Shown: piece after piece, positions 35,357 through 44,814 of the stretch
Layout of the letters: every line of letters begins with the position of its first letter
Position numbering within the stretch: position 1 is the first letter of the stretch
NCBI RefSeq assembly: GCF_014256275.1
Contig: NZ_JACCFE010000002.1
Location: 4,692,001 to 4,756,000 of the forward strand
Origin: Rhodococcus sp. 4CII
GTDB lineage: Bacteria; Actinomycetota; Actinomycetes; Mycobacteriales; Mycobacteriaceae
DNA: 64,000 nt
Direction: 5' to 3'
The notes under the pieces: generated by a model
Told to the model about the DNA's origin: nothing
The model's database searches: none
The model's input: only the letters and a program-made list of their open reading frames with translations
Translations under genes and position numbers: made by a program

Positions 35357-36228
35357 GATTGCCTCTCTCGAGATGTGTTGGGGCCGGCCCCGACAAGGGG
35401 TTTCGGGGCCAGGACCGCGTTGAGGGGAATATCGGCCTCTTCTGCGAGGGCTTCCCAGTGCGAGGTGGGGCGCTCGGCGAAGACGCGCGAGAGGTGCTCG
35501 TGCGTCGGTTCGATATCCAGGCTTTCCTTCACACGTGCGGCGAAGTGCGGTTCGAGTGCCCCGAGGGCGACGTAGCCGTCGGCGGAGGCGTAGATCCCAT
35601 AGGTGGCGACGGCGCCGCCGAGCGGGGCACCCGGTCCCATGAGCCCGTGCCGCACGGCGGCGCCCGCGTCGGCGGCGGCATCGTCGAGGACCACACGGCG
35701 GTGCCCTGCGGAGCCGGTTCGTGCGCGGTCGAGCAGGGCCAGCGCCGCCGCGGTCACCACCCGTTCGGCGCCCAGCATGTCGGCGACCGGGACGGTCGGC
35801 ATCGCCGGAGGCGTCAGGGTTCCGTGCACGGCCTGGTAGTTCAGGTCGTGGCCGGGCGACTCCTCCTGCGCTCCGTCGTAACCGACGATCTCGATGTGCC
35901 CGAGCCGCGGGAACGTGGTGGTGACCTCGGCGAGACCCAGGCGATGCAGCGCGGACGGACGCATCGCGGTGATCAGGAAATCCGCCGCGTCCAGCAGGAC
36001 GTCGAGCCGGGACCGGCCGGCCGGATCCTTCAGATCCAGCACGGTGACCTCCTGGTCGGCGGTGAGGTGCGAATACCACGCGGGAGCGACCGCTTCCAGC
36101 GGATCTCCGCTGGGGGATTCGACCTTGGTGACGCGCGCCCCCTGGTGATGGAGGCGTGCGGCGGCCAGGGGGCCGGGGAGGTTGATGGCGAGGGAGACGA
36201 CGTGGATGCCGTCGAGGGGGCGAGTCAT
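35353..36228 (-). CDS. CaiB/BaiF family CoA transferase or racemase
   Basis: A 291-residue class III CoA-transferase-fold protein. It has LDGIHVVSLAINLPGPLAAA at the N-terminus and ARVTKVESPSGDPL; the catalytic Asp is probably that in ESPGHDLNYQAVHG. At 291 residues it is shorter than the usual 350-400, missing part of the C-terminal lobe. Members move CoA between acids or racemise 2-methylacyl-CoA (AMACR). It is the first gene of a five-gene operon and faces the TetR gene across two operators. Confidence 0.85.
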   Translation of the reverse strand: MTRPLDGIHVVSLAINLPGPLAAARLHHQGARVTKVESPSGDPLEAVAPAWYSHLTADQEVTVLDLKDPAGRSRLDVLLDAADFLITAMRPSALHRLGLAEVTTTFPRLGHIEIVGYDGAQEESPGHDLNYQAVHGTLTPPAMPTVPVADMLGAERVVTAAALALLDRARTGSAGHRRVVLDDAAADAGAAVRHGLMGPGAPLGGAVATYGIYASADGYVALGALEPHFAARVKESLDIEPTHEHLSRVFAERPTSHWEALAEEADIPLNAVLAPKPLVGAGPNTSRERQS

Positions 36229-36245
36229 TCGATCCCTTTCGAAAA

Positions 36246-36287
36246 TTGCTATACGACTGTATAGCGGATTGTATGGTCGTATAGCAA
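36246..36287. promoter_or_regulatory. Double TetR operator
   Basis: The first site, GCTATAC-GACT-GTATAGC (36248-36265), is a perfect inverted repeat. A second copy of the half-site runs the other way as GTCGTATAGC (36276-36285), with its partner half degenerate. The outer arms TTGCTATACGAC and GTCGTATAGCAA are exact complements. The site centres lie about 20 bp apart, between the CaiB operon and its divergent tetR. Confidence 0.7.
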
Positions 36288-36294
36288 GGGTTGG

Positions 36295-36948
36295 ATGGAT
36301 ATGATTCCGCGAGAGACGAGGAAACAGATGGAGCCAGGACACACACCGCCGATGAATCCGAACGATCTGACCGGTAAGGCGCGCATTCGCAACACCGCAC
36401 TCGACCTCTACGCAGCCCACGGTGAAGACGGCACGTCGATGCGGGCAATCGCGAAGGCGGCGGGCGTCACCGTCGGCCTCCTGGTCCACCACTTCGGGAC
36501 GAAGGACGGCATTCGCGACGCCGTCGACGACCTCGTCGTCGACTACTTCGCGCAAGCGATCGCGCAGGTTCCCCACCAGGGCACGCCCCAGGCGATCGCG
36601 GTGGCCCGCGATGCGGCAGTGAGCGAGATGCTCGCGACGCACCCCGAGGTCGTGAATTACATGCGCCGGGCACTCCTCGAACCCGGTGGCCACCGAAGCC
36701 CGCTGCTCGAGAAACTCACCACCCTCACTCACCATGAGATCGCGGCATTGCGCGACGCAGGTGTCGCGTCCAAGGGCCGGCAGGAATCCAGTCAGGTCAT
36801 CGAGCTGATGGTCCGGCAGGTGGGGCAGCTGTTCCTGCAGCCGATGGTCGATGCGATGTGGGAACACTTCAACGGGCCGGACGCCGAGGACAAAGACAAG
36901 CCCGTGCTCGCCGTCGGCATCCGGGAAGGCGACCGGCACCGGTCCTGA
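36295..36948 (+). CDS. TetR regulator of the CaiB-thiolase operon
   Basis: A 217-residue TetR repressor with GTSMRAIAKAAGVTVGLLVHHF as helix-turn-helix. The C-terminal domain is of the kind found in fatty-acid and steroid repressors. Starts at 36295 (AAGGG four bases away) and 36328 (GAGGAA close by) are both possible; the DNA-binding part is unaffected. It lies next to the double operator and diverges from the beta-oxidation operon, so it most likely represses that operon until an acyl-CoA binds. Confidence 0.88.
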   Translation: MDMIPRETRKQMEPGHTPPMNPNDLTGKARIRNTALDLYAAHGEDGTSMRAIAKAAGVTVGLLVHHFGTKDGIRDAVDDLVVDYFAQAIAQVPHQGTPQAIAVARDAAVSEMLATHPEVVNYMRRALLEPGGHRSPLLEKLTTLTHHEIAALRDAGVASKGRQESSQVIELMVRQVGQLFLQPMVDAMWEHFNGPDAEDKDKPVLAVGIREGDRHRS

Positions 36949-37002
36949 TCGGCGACGGCGGGGCAGTTCCTCGCTCCGGGCCGGCCCGTACTGTGAGTCT
37001 CG

Positions 37003-37935
37003 ATGAAATTCGGACTGACCGACCTGATCGACCCGCGTCTACTGCCTCTCGTCGACGAGTCCCGCGCGTTCTACGCCCAGCGCGTGGCCGGTCGGGGTCC
37101 AGGCGGCTGGGAGGAATTGCGCGCTGTCCGAGCCGACGCCGTCGGCCCCGCCCAGTCGCAACCGCCGGCTGTCGAAGAGGTCGTCGTCATCGAGGGTCGT
37201 CGAGTCCCGCTGCGAATTCACACGCCCACGGGCAGAGCGGCGACGGGTGTCGTCATGGAGATCCACGGCGGCGGTTTCTACATGGGATCGGCCGCCGGCA
37301 GCGACGTCCGCAACCGCCGACTCGCGGACGCACTCGGCGTTGCAGTCGTGAGTGTGGACTACCGGCTCGCCCCCGAACACCCGTGGCCGGCCGCACCCGA
37401 CGACTGCGAAACCGCGGCGCTCTGGCTCGCCGAGCACGCCGAGGACCGGTTCGGGACGCCGAAGCTGTCCATTGCCGGCTTCTCGGCCGGCGCCACGCTC
37501 GCCATGACCACGCTTCTGCGGCTGCGCACTCAGGGGATCTTCGCCGTCGATTCCGCTGTGCTGCAGTTCGGAACGTACGACCTCAGTGCTCGGACACCGG
37601 CCGGACGCCTGATCGCCGACGAGTACTTTCTCGAGGCTTACGCGGGCACGGCGTCAGACCGCACTCATCCTGATCTCTCCCCGGTCTATGCCGACCTCGC
37701 CGACCTGCCTCCGGTCCTGATGGTTGTCGGAGACGCCGACATCCTGCTGCAGGACAACCTCGCCATGGCCGCACGGCTGTCGGCATCCGGCGTCGACGTC
37801 GATCTCCGCATCTACCCGGATTCGCCCCACGGATTCACCGCCCACCCGACCTCGATGGCACGGGCGGCGCTCGACGACATCGAGGCGTGGCTGAACGGCC
37901 GTCCGGGCCCGCGTGCTCCGCGAGAACAGGCGTGA
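37003..37935 (+). CDS. Alpha/beta hydrolase, HSL family esterase
   Basis: A 310-residue esterase. The oxyanion motif EIHGGGFYMGS and the nucleophile motif IAGFSAGATLAM mark the hormone-sensitive-lipase group; the acid and His are likely in VVGDADIL and DSPHGFTAHP. No signal peptide is seen. It is followed after 37 bp by a second esterase on the same strand, so the two may form an operon for short-chain ester breakdown. Confidence 0.9.
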   Translation: MKFGLTDLIDPRLLPLVDESRAFYAQRVAGRGPGGWEELRAVRADAVGPAQSQPPAVEEVVVIEGRRVPLRIHTPTGRAATGVVMEIHGGGFYMGSAAGSDVRNRRLADALGVAVVSVDYRLAPEHPWPAAPDDCETAALWLAEHAEDRFGTPKLSIAGFSAGATLAMTTLLRLRTQGIFAVDSAVLQFGTYDLSARTPAGRLIADEYFLEAYAGTASDRTHPDLSPVYADLADLPPVLMVVGDADILLQDNLAMAARLSASGVDVDLRIYPDSPHGFTAHPTSMARAALDDIEAWLNGRPGPRAPREQA

Positions 37936-37972
37936 CTCCACCGAACCCCGGCCCGCGAGAGGCTAACTACTC

Positions 37973-39496
37973 ATGACCGTTCTCACCGTCAGTACCGGCG
38001 CCGGGAAAATCTCGGGTGCCCGCACCGACGGGGGCGCCCGCTTCCTCGGAGTGCCGTACGCCGCGGCTCCTGCGGGTGACCTCCGCTTCGCACCCCCGCA
38101 CCCCGCCGAGCGGTGGGAAGGCATCCGGGACGCCACCGAGTACGGTGCCACCGCACCGCAACCGGGATTGCACCCCGCCCAGACGCATCTGGCGCCACTG
38201 ACCGGGCTCGGATGGGTCGTCGGCGACGGCCACTACCTCAACCTCAACGTCTGGACGCCCGACCCCGGCACCAGTGGGCTGCCGGTGATGGTCTACATCC
38301 ACGGTGGTGGGTTCATGATCGGCTCGGGTAGTGCCCCTGCCTTCGACGGAGCCGCGTTCGCGCGCGACGGCGTCGTTCTGGTCACCCTCAACTACCGACT
38401 CGGCGCGGAGGGCTTTCTCGCCCTGTCCGGTGGAAGCACGAACATCGGGCTACGCGACCAGATCGCAGCACTTCACTGGATCCATGACAACATCGCGGGA
38501 TTCGGCGGGGACCCCGACAACGTCACCGTCTTCGGAGAATCCGCCGGTGGCACCTCGGTCGCGTTCCTGCTGCACTCCCCGAAAGCCTCCGGCCTGTTCC
38601 GACGAGCGATCGTCCAGAGCGGACACGACGAGATGGCCCGCCCGCTCGCGCTCACCGAGAAGCTGACGCAGGCACTCGCCCTGCGGCTCGCGATTCCCGC
38701 CACGGCAGAGGCGTTTCAGACGATGCCGGAATCCGCGGTGTTCCGTGCCCAGGCAGCTCTGCTCAGAACCGAGCCCCGCCCAGACCTGCGCGACGACAAC
38801 GGTGTCGACCAGGGGCACCGCCGGGCGCTGTTCCTCCCCACCACCGGCGACGACGTCCTGCCCGCCCCGATCGGAGTCCCGAGCACGCTCTCCCAGGACG
38901 TCGCTCTGCTGATCGGCACCACACGCGAGGAAGCGAACCTCGGTCTCGGTGCCGAGGAGTTCGCTGGATTCGACGCTCACCGTGCCGTCGCCGAGCTCGC
39001 CGCCACCTATCCCGGCGCCGAGGCGCTCCTCGACCGTCACGGCCTCCACGACCTGGCGGTCACCGCCGCGGACGCCCTCACCTCCGCCTACACGGACCTG
39101 CTGTTCCGATCGCCGAGCCGGCGCACCGCGCTGCGCCACCCGGGCCGCAGCTACGTCTACGAATTCACGTGGCAAGCACCCCACCACGGCGCCGCACACG
39201 GTCTCGACGTCCCGTTCGTCTTCGACACCACCGACGCCTGCCGCGGCCTCATCGGCGACGCTGCACCAGACGCCCTCGCCGACGCGATGCACAGATCCTG
39301 GATCGACTTCGCAACCCACGGCACTCCGGGCTGGCCCAGCTACGGCGACACCAGAGAAGCCATGATGTTCGATGCCGATCCGCACCTTCGTGAGGACACC
39401 GCCCCCATCGACGTCGGCGCGGAGAACCTCGCGAACACCGGATCTTCCGCGGACGCCTCGCAACCGAATCCGCCTTCCGGCGCTCGACGAATATAG
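37973..39496 (+). CDS. Type B carboxylesterase
   Basis: A 507-residue carboxylesterase of the cholinesterase family. Motifs: FLGVPYAAAPAGDLRF, VMVYIHGGGFMIGSGS, the nucleophile elbow TVFGESAGGTSVAF, and near the end the catalytic His in HHGAAHGLDVPFVF. The acid residue is probably the Glu in TREEANLG. Such enzymes hydrolyse esters, amides and carbamates, including p-nitrobenzyl esters. It lacks a signal peptide and is thus cytoplasmic. Confidence 0.9.
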   Translation: MTVLTVSTGAGKISGARTDGGARFLGVPYAAAPAGDLRFAPPHPAERWEGIRDATEYGATAPQPGLHPAQTHLAPLTGLGWVVGDGHYLNLNVWTPDPGTSGLPVMVYIHGGGFMIGSGSAPAFDGAAFARDGVVLVTLNYRLGAEGFLALSGGSTNIGLRDQIAALHWIHDNIAGFGGDPDNVTVFGESAGGTSVAFLLHSPKASGLFRRAIVQSGHDEMARPLALTEKLTQALALRLAIPATAEAFQTMPESAVFRAQAALLRTEPRPDLRDDNGVDQGHRRALFLPTTGDDVLPAPIGVPSTLSQDVALLIGTTREEANLGLGAEEFAGFDAHRAVAELAATYPGAEALLDRHGLHDLAVTAADALTSAYTDLLFRSPSRRTALRHPGRSYVYEFTWQAPHHGAAHGLDVPFVFDTTDACRGLIGDAAPDALADAMHRSWIDFATHGTPGWPSYGDTREAMMFDADPHLREDTAPIDVGAENLANTGSSADASQPNPPSGARRI

Positions 39497-39561
39497 GACC
39501 GATCGTGGAGCTGTGACGTTACGGTGGCGGCGACACCGCGACACACACTGCTGGGAGGGTC

Positions 39562-40191
39562 ATGGCTTCCGCCTCGACAGGAATAGCCGGCGCTTCGCCG
39601 CCGATGGCGCCGCTCTGGGATCGCGGCGAGGTGATCGGCGCGGCGGTGCTGGCGTTCGCGGGGATCGCCTGGTTCGGCTGGGCCCAGGAGGACCCGCCGG
39701 CATCGTGGACCCCGTATCTGGTTGCCGGGCAGGTGATCTCGGCTGTCCTTCTGGTCGTGCTGCTGGTGCTGCTGGTGCGCGGGCTCACGACATCCGGCTC
39801 GGCGATGGCGGACCCTCGGGTCCGCCGCCGCTACTGGGTTACGGTGGCGGTGGAGGTCGCGCTGATCGTGGGCGGCAACCTGCTCCTCGCCGCGGTCGGA
39901 CATCAGGCCTACGACGCGGCATGGACGCTGTTCGTCGTCGGTGTCCACTTCGTCCCGCTGGGCAAGGTATTTCACGCTCGGGCCCTTGCTCTTGCCGGTG
40001 TCGTGGTCGCGGTTGCCGCGGTTGCTGCCGCCGGTCTCGGGCTTGTCACCGATTTGGCGCCCAGCGCGGCGGCCGGTGCCGGTGGCGGGGTCGTGTTCAT
40101 CGGTTACGCCGGCTGGGTGCTCGGGCGTGGACGCCGACCCGTCCGGAAAGGCGACGCTCGGAGGACGACGCCCGGAACCGCACACCGGTAG
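39562..40191 (+). CDS. Integral membrane protein of unknown function
   Basis: A 209-residue protein with about six hydrophobic helices (roughly 24-42, 52-74, 90-110, 118-135, 143-165, 172-188). An amphipathic basic C-terminus (GRGRRPVRKGDARR) is cytoplasmic. ATG 39562 follows GGGAGG. I recognise no family; similar proteins are annotated only as hypothetical. It lies 65 bp after the esterase on the same strand. Confidence 0.65.
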   Translation: MASASTGIAGASPPMAPLWDRGEVIGAAVLAFAGIAWFGWAQEDPPASWTPYLVAGQVISAVLLVVLLVLLVRGLTTSGSAMADPRVRRRYWVTVAVEVALIVGGNLLLAAVGHQAYDAAWTLFVVGVHFVPLGKVFHARALALAGVVVAVAAVAAAGLGLVTDLAPSAAAGAGGGVVFIGYAGWVLGRGRRPVRKGDARRTTPGTAHR

Positions 40192-40274
40192 GCAAATCCT
40201 CCTCGGATTGGACCATTGCAGGCGGCGCGCTGCGCATCACCCACGACATTCGTGGTTGTCGCTACGCTCATGGA

Positions 40275-40742
40275 GTGGAACGGATCGACCGCGTGAGCAG
40301 GACCATCGCCGCGCCGCCCGCCGCTGTCTACGCCGCGCTCGTCGACGCCGAGGCGCTCGAGCAATGGTTGCCACCGGATGGCATGAGGGGGCGGCTCGAA
40401 CGCTTCGACCCACGGCCGGGCGGCGGCTTCCGGATGGTGCTGACCTACCTCGATCCGACCGACTCACCAGGCAAGACCTCCGATGTCGAGGATGTGGTCG
40501 AGGGCGAGTTCGCCGAACTGACGCCCGACGAGCGTGTCGTTCAACGAGCCGTGTTCGTGGCCGACGACGCCGCATTCGCCGGCACGATGACGATGACATG
40601 GGAGCTCACCCCGGTCCCTAGTGGCACCGAGGTCGTTGTGAGCGCGAGCAACGTGCCACCGGGCATCGAGCAGTCCGCGCACGAGGCCGGGATCTCGTCC
40701 TCGCTGGCCAACCTGGCTGCGTACGTCGAGCAGCCGTCCTGA
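40275..40742 (+). CDS. SRPBCC (AHSA1-like) family protein
   Basis: A 155-residue START-like fold protein. It begins RIDRVSRTIAAPPAAVYAALVD, the common start of SRPBCC/AHSA1 proteins, with a later WELTPVPSGTEVVV strand pair. These proteins bind hydrophobic ligands; the role here is unknown. The GTG at 40275 is the only reasonable start; the long upstream frame overlaps a membrane protein gene. Confidence 0.82.
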   Translation: MERIDRVSRTIAAPPAAVYAALVDAEALEQWLPPDGMRGRLERFDPRPGGGFRMVLTYLDPTDSPGKTSDVEDVVEGEFAELTPDERVVQRAVFVADDAAFAGTMTMTWELTPVPSGTEVVVSASNVPPGIEQSAHEAGISSSLANLAAYVEQPS

Positions 40743-40810
40743 TCTGATGGGAAGGGCAACCATCGACGTAGGCCGTAACGCCGAGATCGACGCCTCGGCG
40801 AGGGGACAAT

Positions 40811-41203
40811 ATGCGCATGCCGAAAGTGCGGTGGCGCGAGGCGCCCGAGGAACATGATTACCCGGCCGCCGCAGCGTACCTGGATCTACTCACGTCCCGG
40901 GATACCGTCGAACGTATCGTCGCGGGATTGAGGACGGCTCCGGTCACGCTGCACAAGGCCAAGGACATCCTGCGCGCGTCGCGGCTGCGGTTGCTGCCTC
41001 CGGACAACGCGCATGTGGCCGCCGACCTGCGGAAGATCGAAGACGGCACACCTCTTTCGCCCATCCTGCTCGTGCGTGGCGATCTGGAGGCGGGCACGGC
41101 ACTCGAAGTGGCAGATGGTTATCACCGCGTGTGCGCGAGCTATCACACCGATGAGAACACACAGATCCCGTGTCGGCTGACGAGCTTGCCGCCGGCGAGC
41201 TGA
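40811..41203 (+). CDS. Hypothetical protein with a ParB/sulfiredoxin-like DGYHR motif
   Basis: A 130-residue soluble protein. The end contains PILLVRGDLEAGTALEVADGYHRVCASYH, here split by function: a hydrophobic strand, then DGYHR, the pattern of ParB/Srx-like domains. The N-terminal half is helical and charged. Similar short actinobacterial proteins have no known role. It ends 9 bp before the KefB-type antiporter gene, so the two are probably co-transcribed. Confidence 0.6.
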   Translation: MRMPKVRWREAPEEHDYPAAAAYLDLLTSRDTVERIVAGLRTAPVTLHKAKDILRASRLRLLPPDNAHVAADLRKIEDGTPLSPILLVRGDLEAGTALEVADGYHRVCASYHTDENTQIPCRLTSLPPAS

Positions 41204-41212
41204 GATCCACGG

Positions 41213-42385
41213 ATGTCGTTCGAGACTCTCGCCCTGATCTCGGCAGCCGCCCTGGCCGGTCCCTTGCTCGCGCTTCGGCGGGAGTGGCACCTGCCGGTGA
41301 TGCTCGGCGAGTTGCTCGTCGGGATCCTCCTGGGCACGACGGGTATCCGCGTGATCCACCCGGAAGATCCCACCTTCACCTTTCTTGCGGATATCGGATT
41401 CGCGCTGATCATGTTCGTCGCCGGCACCCATGTGCCCGTTCGCGATGCGACCATCCGGCCGGCGCTCGCGAAGGGCGCCGCGCGGGCGGCAATCGTCGGG
41501 GTCCTCGCGGCTGCAACCGGGTTCGGGATCGCCCGGGCATTCGGCACCGGCCATGCGGCGCTGTACGCGGTGCTCATCGCGTCGTCGTCGGCAGCGCTGG
41601 TGCTACCGCTGATCGACTCGTTGCGGCTCGAGGGCACACCCGTGGTCCAGACGATGGCTCAGGTCGCGGTCGCGGACACCGCATGCATCATCGCTCTTCC
41701 GCTCGTGATCAACCCTGCCCAGGCCCCACGCGCGGCGATAGGTGCTGTCGCGGTGGCGGCGTCGGCGGCACTGTTCTACGCGTTTCTGAAGTATGCAGAC
41801 GGCCGCGGCTGGCTGCTCAGTCTGCACCAGGAATCGAAGGACCGCCGCTTCGCGCTGGAGCTGCGGATCAACCTCAGCGTGTTGTTCGCGCTCGCGGCGT
41901 TGGCCGTGCACACTCATGTGTCGATCATGCTTGCCGGTTTCGCGCTCGGGCTGGCCGTCGCGGGTGTGGGGGAGCCGCGGCGCCTGGCCAAACAGCTGTT
42001 CTCGATTACCGAAGGGTTCCTCGGTCCGCTGTTCTTCGTGTGGCTGGGCGCCTCGCTGAACCTGCGTGACCTCCGTGCGCATCCTTCGCTGATCCTGCTC
42101 GGCGTCGCGCTCGGACTCGCCGCCGTGGCCGTTCACTGCGCGATCCGCCTGCTCGGGCAGCCGCTGGCCCTCGCCGCATTGGCGTCGGCTCAGCTGGGCG
42201 TCCCGGTGGCAGCGGCGACCATCGGCGAGCAGTCGCACATCCTCCAGCCCGGTGAGCCCTCGGCGCTGATCCTCGGTGCCCTCGTCACCATCGGCAGCAC
42301 CACATTCGCGGGCGCGATGGCGGCACGCCAGGGCTTCGCCGCGCCCTCCGCTGCAGGACCGGTCGACGGACCGGATCACCGGTGA
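41213..42385 (+). CDS. Cation:proton antiporter, CPA2 (KefB-type) membrane part
   Basis: A 390-residue membrane protein with about 12 helices. CPA2 marks are MLGELLVGILLGTTGI, ADIGFALIMFVAGTHV and FLGPLFFVWLGASLNL. The usual C-terminal TrkA-N domain is missing, as in many actinobacterial forms. It likely exchanges K+ or Na+ for H+. The ATG follows the stop of the DGYHR gene by 9 bp. Confidence 0.88.
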   Translation: MSFETLALISAAALAGPLLALRREWHLPVMLGELLVGILLGTTGIRVIHPEDPTFTFLADIGFALIMFVAGTHVPVRDATIRPALAKGAARAAIVGVLAAATGFGIARAFGTGHAALYAVLIASSSAALVLPLIDSLRLEGTPVVQTMAQVAVADTACIIALPLVINPAQAPRAAIGAVAVAASAALFYAFLKYADGRGWLLSLHQESKDRRFALELRINLSVLFALAALAVHTHVSIMLAGFALGLAVAGVGEPRRLAKQLFSITEGFLGPLFFVWLGASLNLRDLRAHPSLILLGVALGLAAVAVHCAIRLLGQPLALAALASAQLGVPVAAATIGEQSHILQPGEPSALILGALVTIGSTTFAGAMAARQGFAAPSAAGPVDGPDHR

Positions 42386-42507
42386 TCAGCGTGGCGGATC
42401 GCTGGTCAGGAGCGAGGGGAGGCCGGCCGCCGTCTCTCGGCGATGAGTCTTGGAACGGTTCCCAGTCTGTACTCGTACGGATCGAAACTGCACTCGAGGA
42501 GAGCGAC

Positions 42508-43083
42508 ATGACCGCGACCTACACCTTCGACGTCTTTTCCAGCCTCGACGGGTACGGCGCCGCCAGTGCCAACTGGACCGGCTACTGGGGTAAGCAGGGC
42601 CCCGAGTTGCTCGACCACCGCCTCGCCCTGTACGGCCCGGACCAGCGGATGGTGTTCGGGGCCAACACATATCGGCTGTTTGCGGAGATGCTGGCCGCGA
42701 GCACCGAGGAGTCCGAGGTGCGGGACCCATGGGTCACTCGGATGAGGAGTCTGCCGGCGACGGTGGTGTCGTCGACGCTGGAAGGCCCCCTCGACTGGCC
42801 CGACGCGACCGTCGTGAGCGGTGACGCCGTCGACGTCGTCGCCCGGCTCGAGGAGGAGTCCGAGGTGCCGTTGCGCTCGCACGGCAGCCTGTCGATGAAC
42901 CGGGCGCTGATGGCCGCCGGCCTCGTCGATCGTGTGCAGGTGACGCTCTTCCCGGTCATCACCGGTCAGACCGGTCTGGACCCGATCTTCCGTGGTGCGG
43001 CCGACTTCGACCTGGAACTGGTGGAGACCCGGACGCTCGACCACCACATCCAGGAGCTGATCTACCGGCCCACCCTCCATTGA
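42508..43083 (+). CDS. Dihydrofolate reductase family (RibD C-terminal-like) protein
   Basis: A 191-residue protein of the RibD-C/DHFR fold. TYTFDVFSSLDGYGA opens the protein and GPDQRMVFGANTYRLF follows; LRSHGSLSMNRALMAAGLVDRV gives the NADPH-binding loop and helix seen in this family. ATG 42508 has GAGGAG upstream. The reaction is unknown; YCII and ECF42 genes follow on the same strand, a combination met elsewhere. Confidence 0.85.
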   Translation: MTATYTFDVFSSLDGYGAASANWTGYWGKQGPELLDHRLALYGPDQRMVFGANTYRLFAEMLAASTEESEVRDPWVTRMRSLPATVVSSTLEGPLDWPDATVVSGDAVDVVARLEEESEVPLRSHGSLSMNRALMAAGLVDRVQVTLFPVITGQTGLDPIFRGAADFDLELVETRTLDHHIQELIYRPTLH

Positions 43084-43221
43084 CCAAGAATTCGACGAGT
43101 GAACGAGCCGAGACCACGGGTCCGAGGAAATTTTCGGCGGCGATGTCGAGAACCCGTGTCCGGCTCCGTCCCCGAGGTGAATGCGACCACAATGGTTCGC
43201 ACCAGCACCGAGGAGAACACG

Positions 43222-43659
43222 ATGGCCAAGTACTTGCTGCTCAAGCACTACCGCGGCGCTCCGGCGGCGGTCAACGACGTGCCGATGGACCAGTGGACGC
43301 CGGAGGAGATCTCGGCGCACGTGCAGTACATGCAGGACTTCGCCACCCGGCTCGAGGGGACCGGCGAGTTCGTCGACGGACAGGCACTCTCCCCGGAGGG
43401 GACGTTCGTCCGGTCCGACGGCGAGGGACGCCCGCCGGTCACCGACGGTCCGTTCGCGGAGACCAAGGACCTGATCGCCGGCTGGATGGTGATCGACGTC
43501 GACAGTTACGAGCGGGCGCTCGAACTGGCCGGCGACCTCTCGGCCGCGCCGGGGGCGGGCGGCAAACCCATCCACGAGTGGCTGGAGGTGCGCCCGTTCC
43601 TGGCCGCAGACCGGTGCCACGACGACCACAGAAGCGATACCGCGACCGTCACGGAGTGA
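43222..43659 (+). CDS. YCII-related (DGPF) domain protein
   Basis: A 145-residue protein of the YCII/DGPF family. The sequence starts MAKYLLLKHYRG and has the name-giving PPVTDGPFAETKDLIAGW motif. Family members are small dimers of uncertain enzymatic role. In actinobacteria and others, DGPF proteins are typically encoded beside ECF42 sigma factors, as here (5-bp gap). GAGGAG lies upstream. The tail after about 125 is hydrophilic and probably disordered. Confidence 0.88.
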   Translation: MAKYLLLKHYRGAPAAVNDVPMDQWTPEEISAHVQYMQDFATRLEGTGEFVDGQALSPEGTFVRSDGEGRPPVTDGPFAETKDLIAGWMVIDVDSYERALELAGDLSAAPGAGGKPIHEWLEVRPFLAADRCHDDHRSDTATVTE

Positions 43660-43664
43660 CGGAC

Positions 43665-44807
43665 ATGGACGATGTCCTGCTGCGGTCCCTCACCCCGACC
43701 GTGATCGGGATTCTCGTCCGCCGCGGAGCCGATTTCGCGGCGGCCGAGGATGCCGTTCAGGACGCCCTGGTCGAGGCGGTGCGAGTGTGGCCGGACGACC
43801 CGCCGAGGGACCCCAAGGGCTGGCTGGTCACGGTGGCCTGGCGCAGGTTCCTCGACGCCACCCGCGCCGATACCTCCCGCCGAAACCGCGAGGTGCTCGT
43901 CGACGCAGAGCCCCTGCCCGGCCCGGGCGAGGCGGCGGACGACACACTCCAGCTGTACTTCCTGTGCGCGCACCCGTCCCTGACACCGGCCTCGGCGGTC
44001 GCGCTGACACTGCGCGCCGTCGGCGGCCTGACCACGCGACAGATCGCGCAGGCCTACCTCGTGCCGGAGGCGACGATGGCGCAGCGGATCAGCCGGGCCA
44101 AGCGGACCGTCTCGAGCGTCCGGTTCGACCAGCACGGCGACGTCGCCACCGTGCTGCGCGTGCTCTACCTCGTCTTCAACGAGGGCTACTCCGGTGACGT
44201 CGATCTGGCCGTCGAGGCGATCCGCCTCACCCGCCAGTTGGCGGCCAAGACCGAGCACGAGGAGGTGGCCGGTCTGCTCGCGCTGATGCTGCTCCACCAC
44301 GCCCGGCGACCCGCGCGGACCGGCTCCGACGGCACGCTCGTGCCACTCGCCGAGCAGGACCGCGGCCTGTGGGACACCCGCCTGATCGCCGAGGGAATCG
44401 ACGTGCTCCAGGCAACCCTCGCCCGGGACCGGCTGGGGGAGTTCCAAGCCCAGGCGGCCATCGCCGCGCTCCACGCCGACGCCCAGAAGGCGGAGGAGAC
44501 CGACTGGGTGCAGATCGTCGAGTGGTACGACGAGTTGGTGCGTCTCACCGACAGCCCGGTGGCCCGCCTCAACCGCGCCGTCGCGATCGGCGAGGCCGAC
44601 GGTCCTCGGGCCGGTCTCGCCGAACTCGCGGGGCTCGACCCCTCCCTGCCCCGCCACGCCGCCGTCGCGGCGTACCTCCACGAACGCGACGGCGACTTCG
44701 CAACGGCGGCAAGGCTGTACACCGAGGCGGCTCGCAAGGCACCCAACCTCCCCGAACGTGACCACCTCACCCGCCAAGCCGCCCGGCTCAACACCCACCG
44801 GACGTAG
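43665..44807 (+). CDS. ECF42-type RNA polymerase sigma factor
   Basis: A 380-residue sigma factor. The N-terminal 170 residues hold sigma regions 2 and 4 (AAEDAVQDALVEAVRVWP; LTTRQIAQAYLVPEATMAQR). The extra 200-residue C-terminal domain, with YNEGY-like LVFNEGYSGD and tetratricopeptide-like helices (LNRAVAIGEADGPRAGLAEL), marks the ECF42 group. Such factors are not paired with anti-sigma factors; the extension is thought to control activity. GGAG lies nine bases before ATG 43665; GTG 43656, overlapping the YCII stop, is also possible. Confidence 0.9.
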   Translation: MDDVLLRSLTPTVIGILVRRGADFAAAEDAVQDALVEAVRVWPDDPPRDPKGWLVTVAWRRFLDATRADTSRRNREVLVDAEPLPGPGEAADDTLQLYFLCAHPSLTPASAVALTLRAVGGLTTRQIAQAYLVPEATMAQRISRAKRTVSSVRFDQHGDVATVLRVLYLVFNEGYSGDVDLAVEAIRLTRQLAAKTEHEEVAGLLALMLLHHARRPARTGSDGTLVPLAEQDRGLWDTRLIAEGIDVLQATLARDRLGEFQAQAAIAALHADAQKAEETDWVQIVEWYDELVRLTDSPVARLNRAVAIGEADGPRAGLAELAGLDPSLPRHAAVAAYLHERDGDFATAARLYTEAARKAPNLPERDHLTRQAARLNTHRT

Positions 44808-44814
44808 TCAACCG

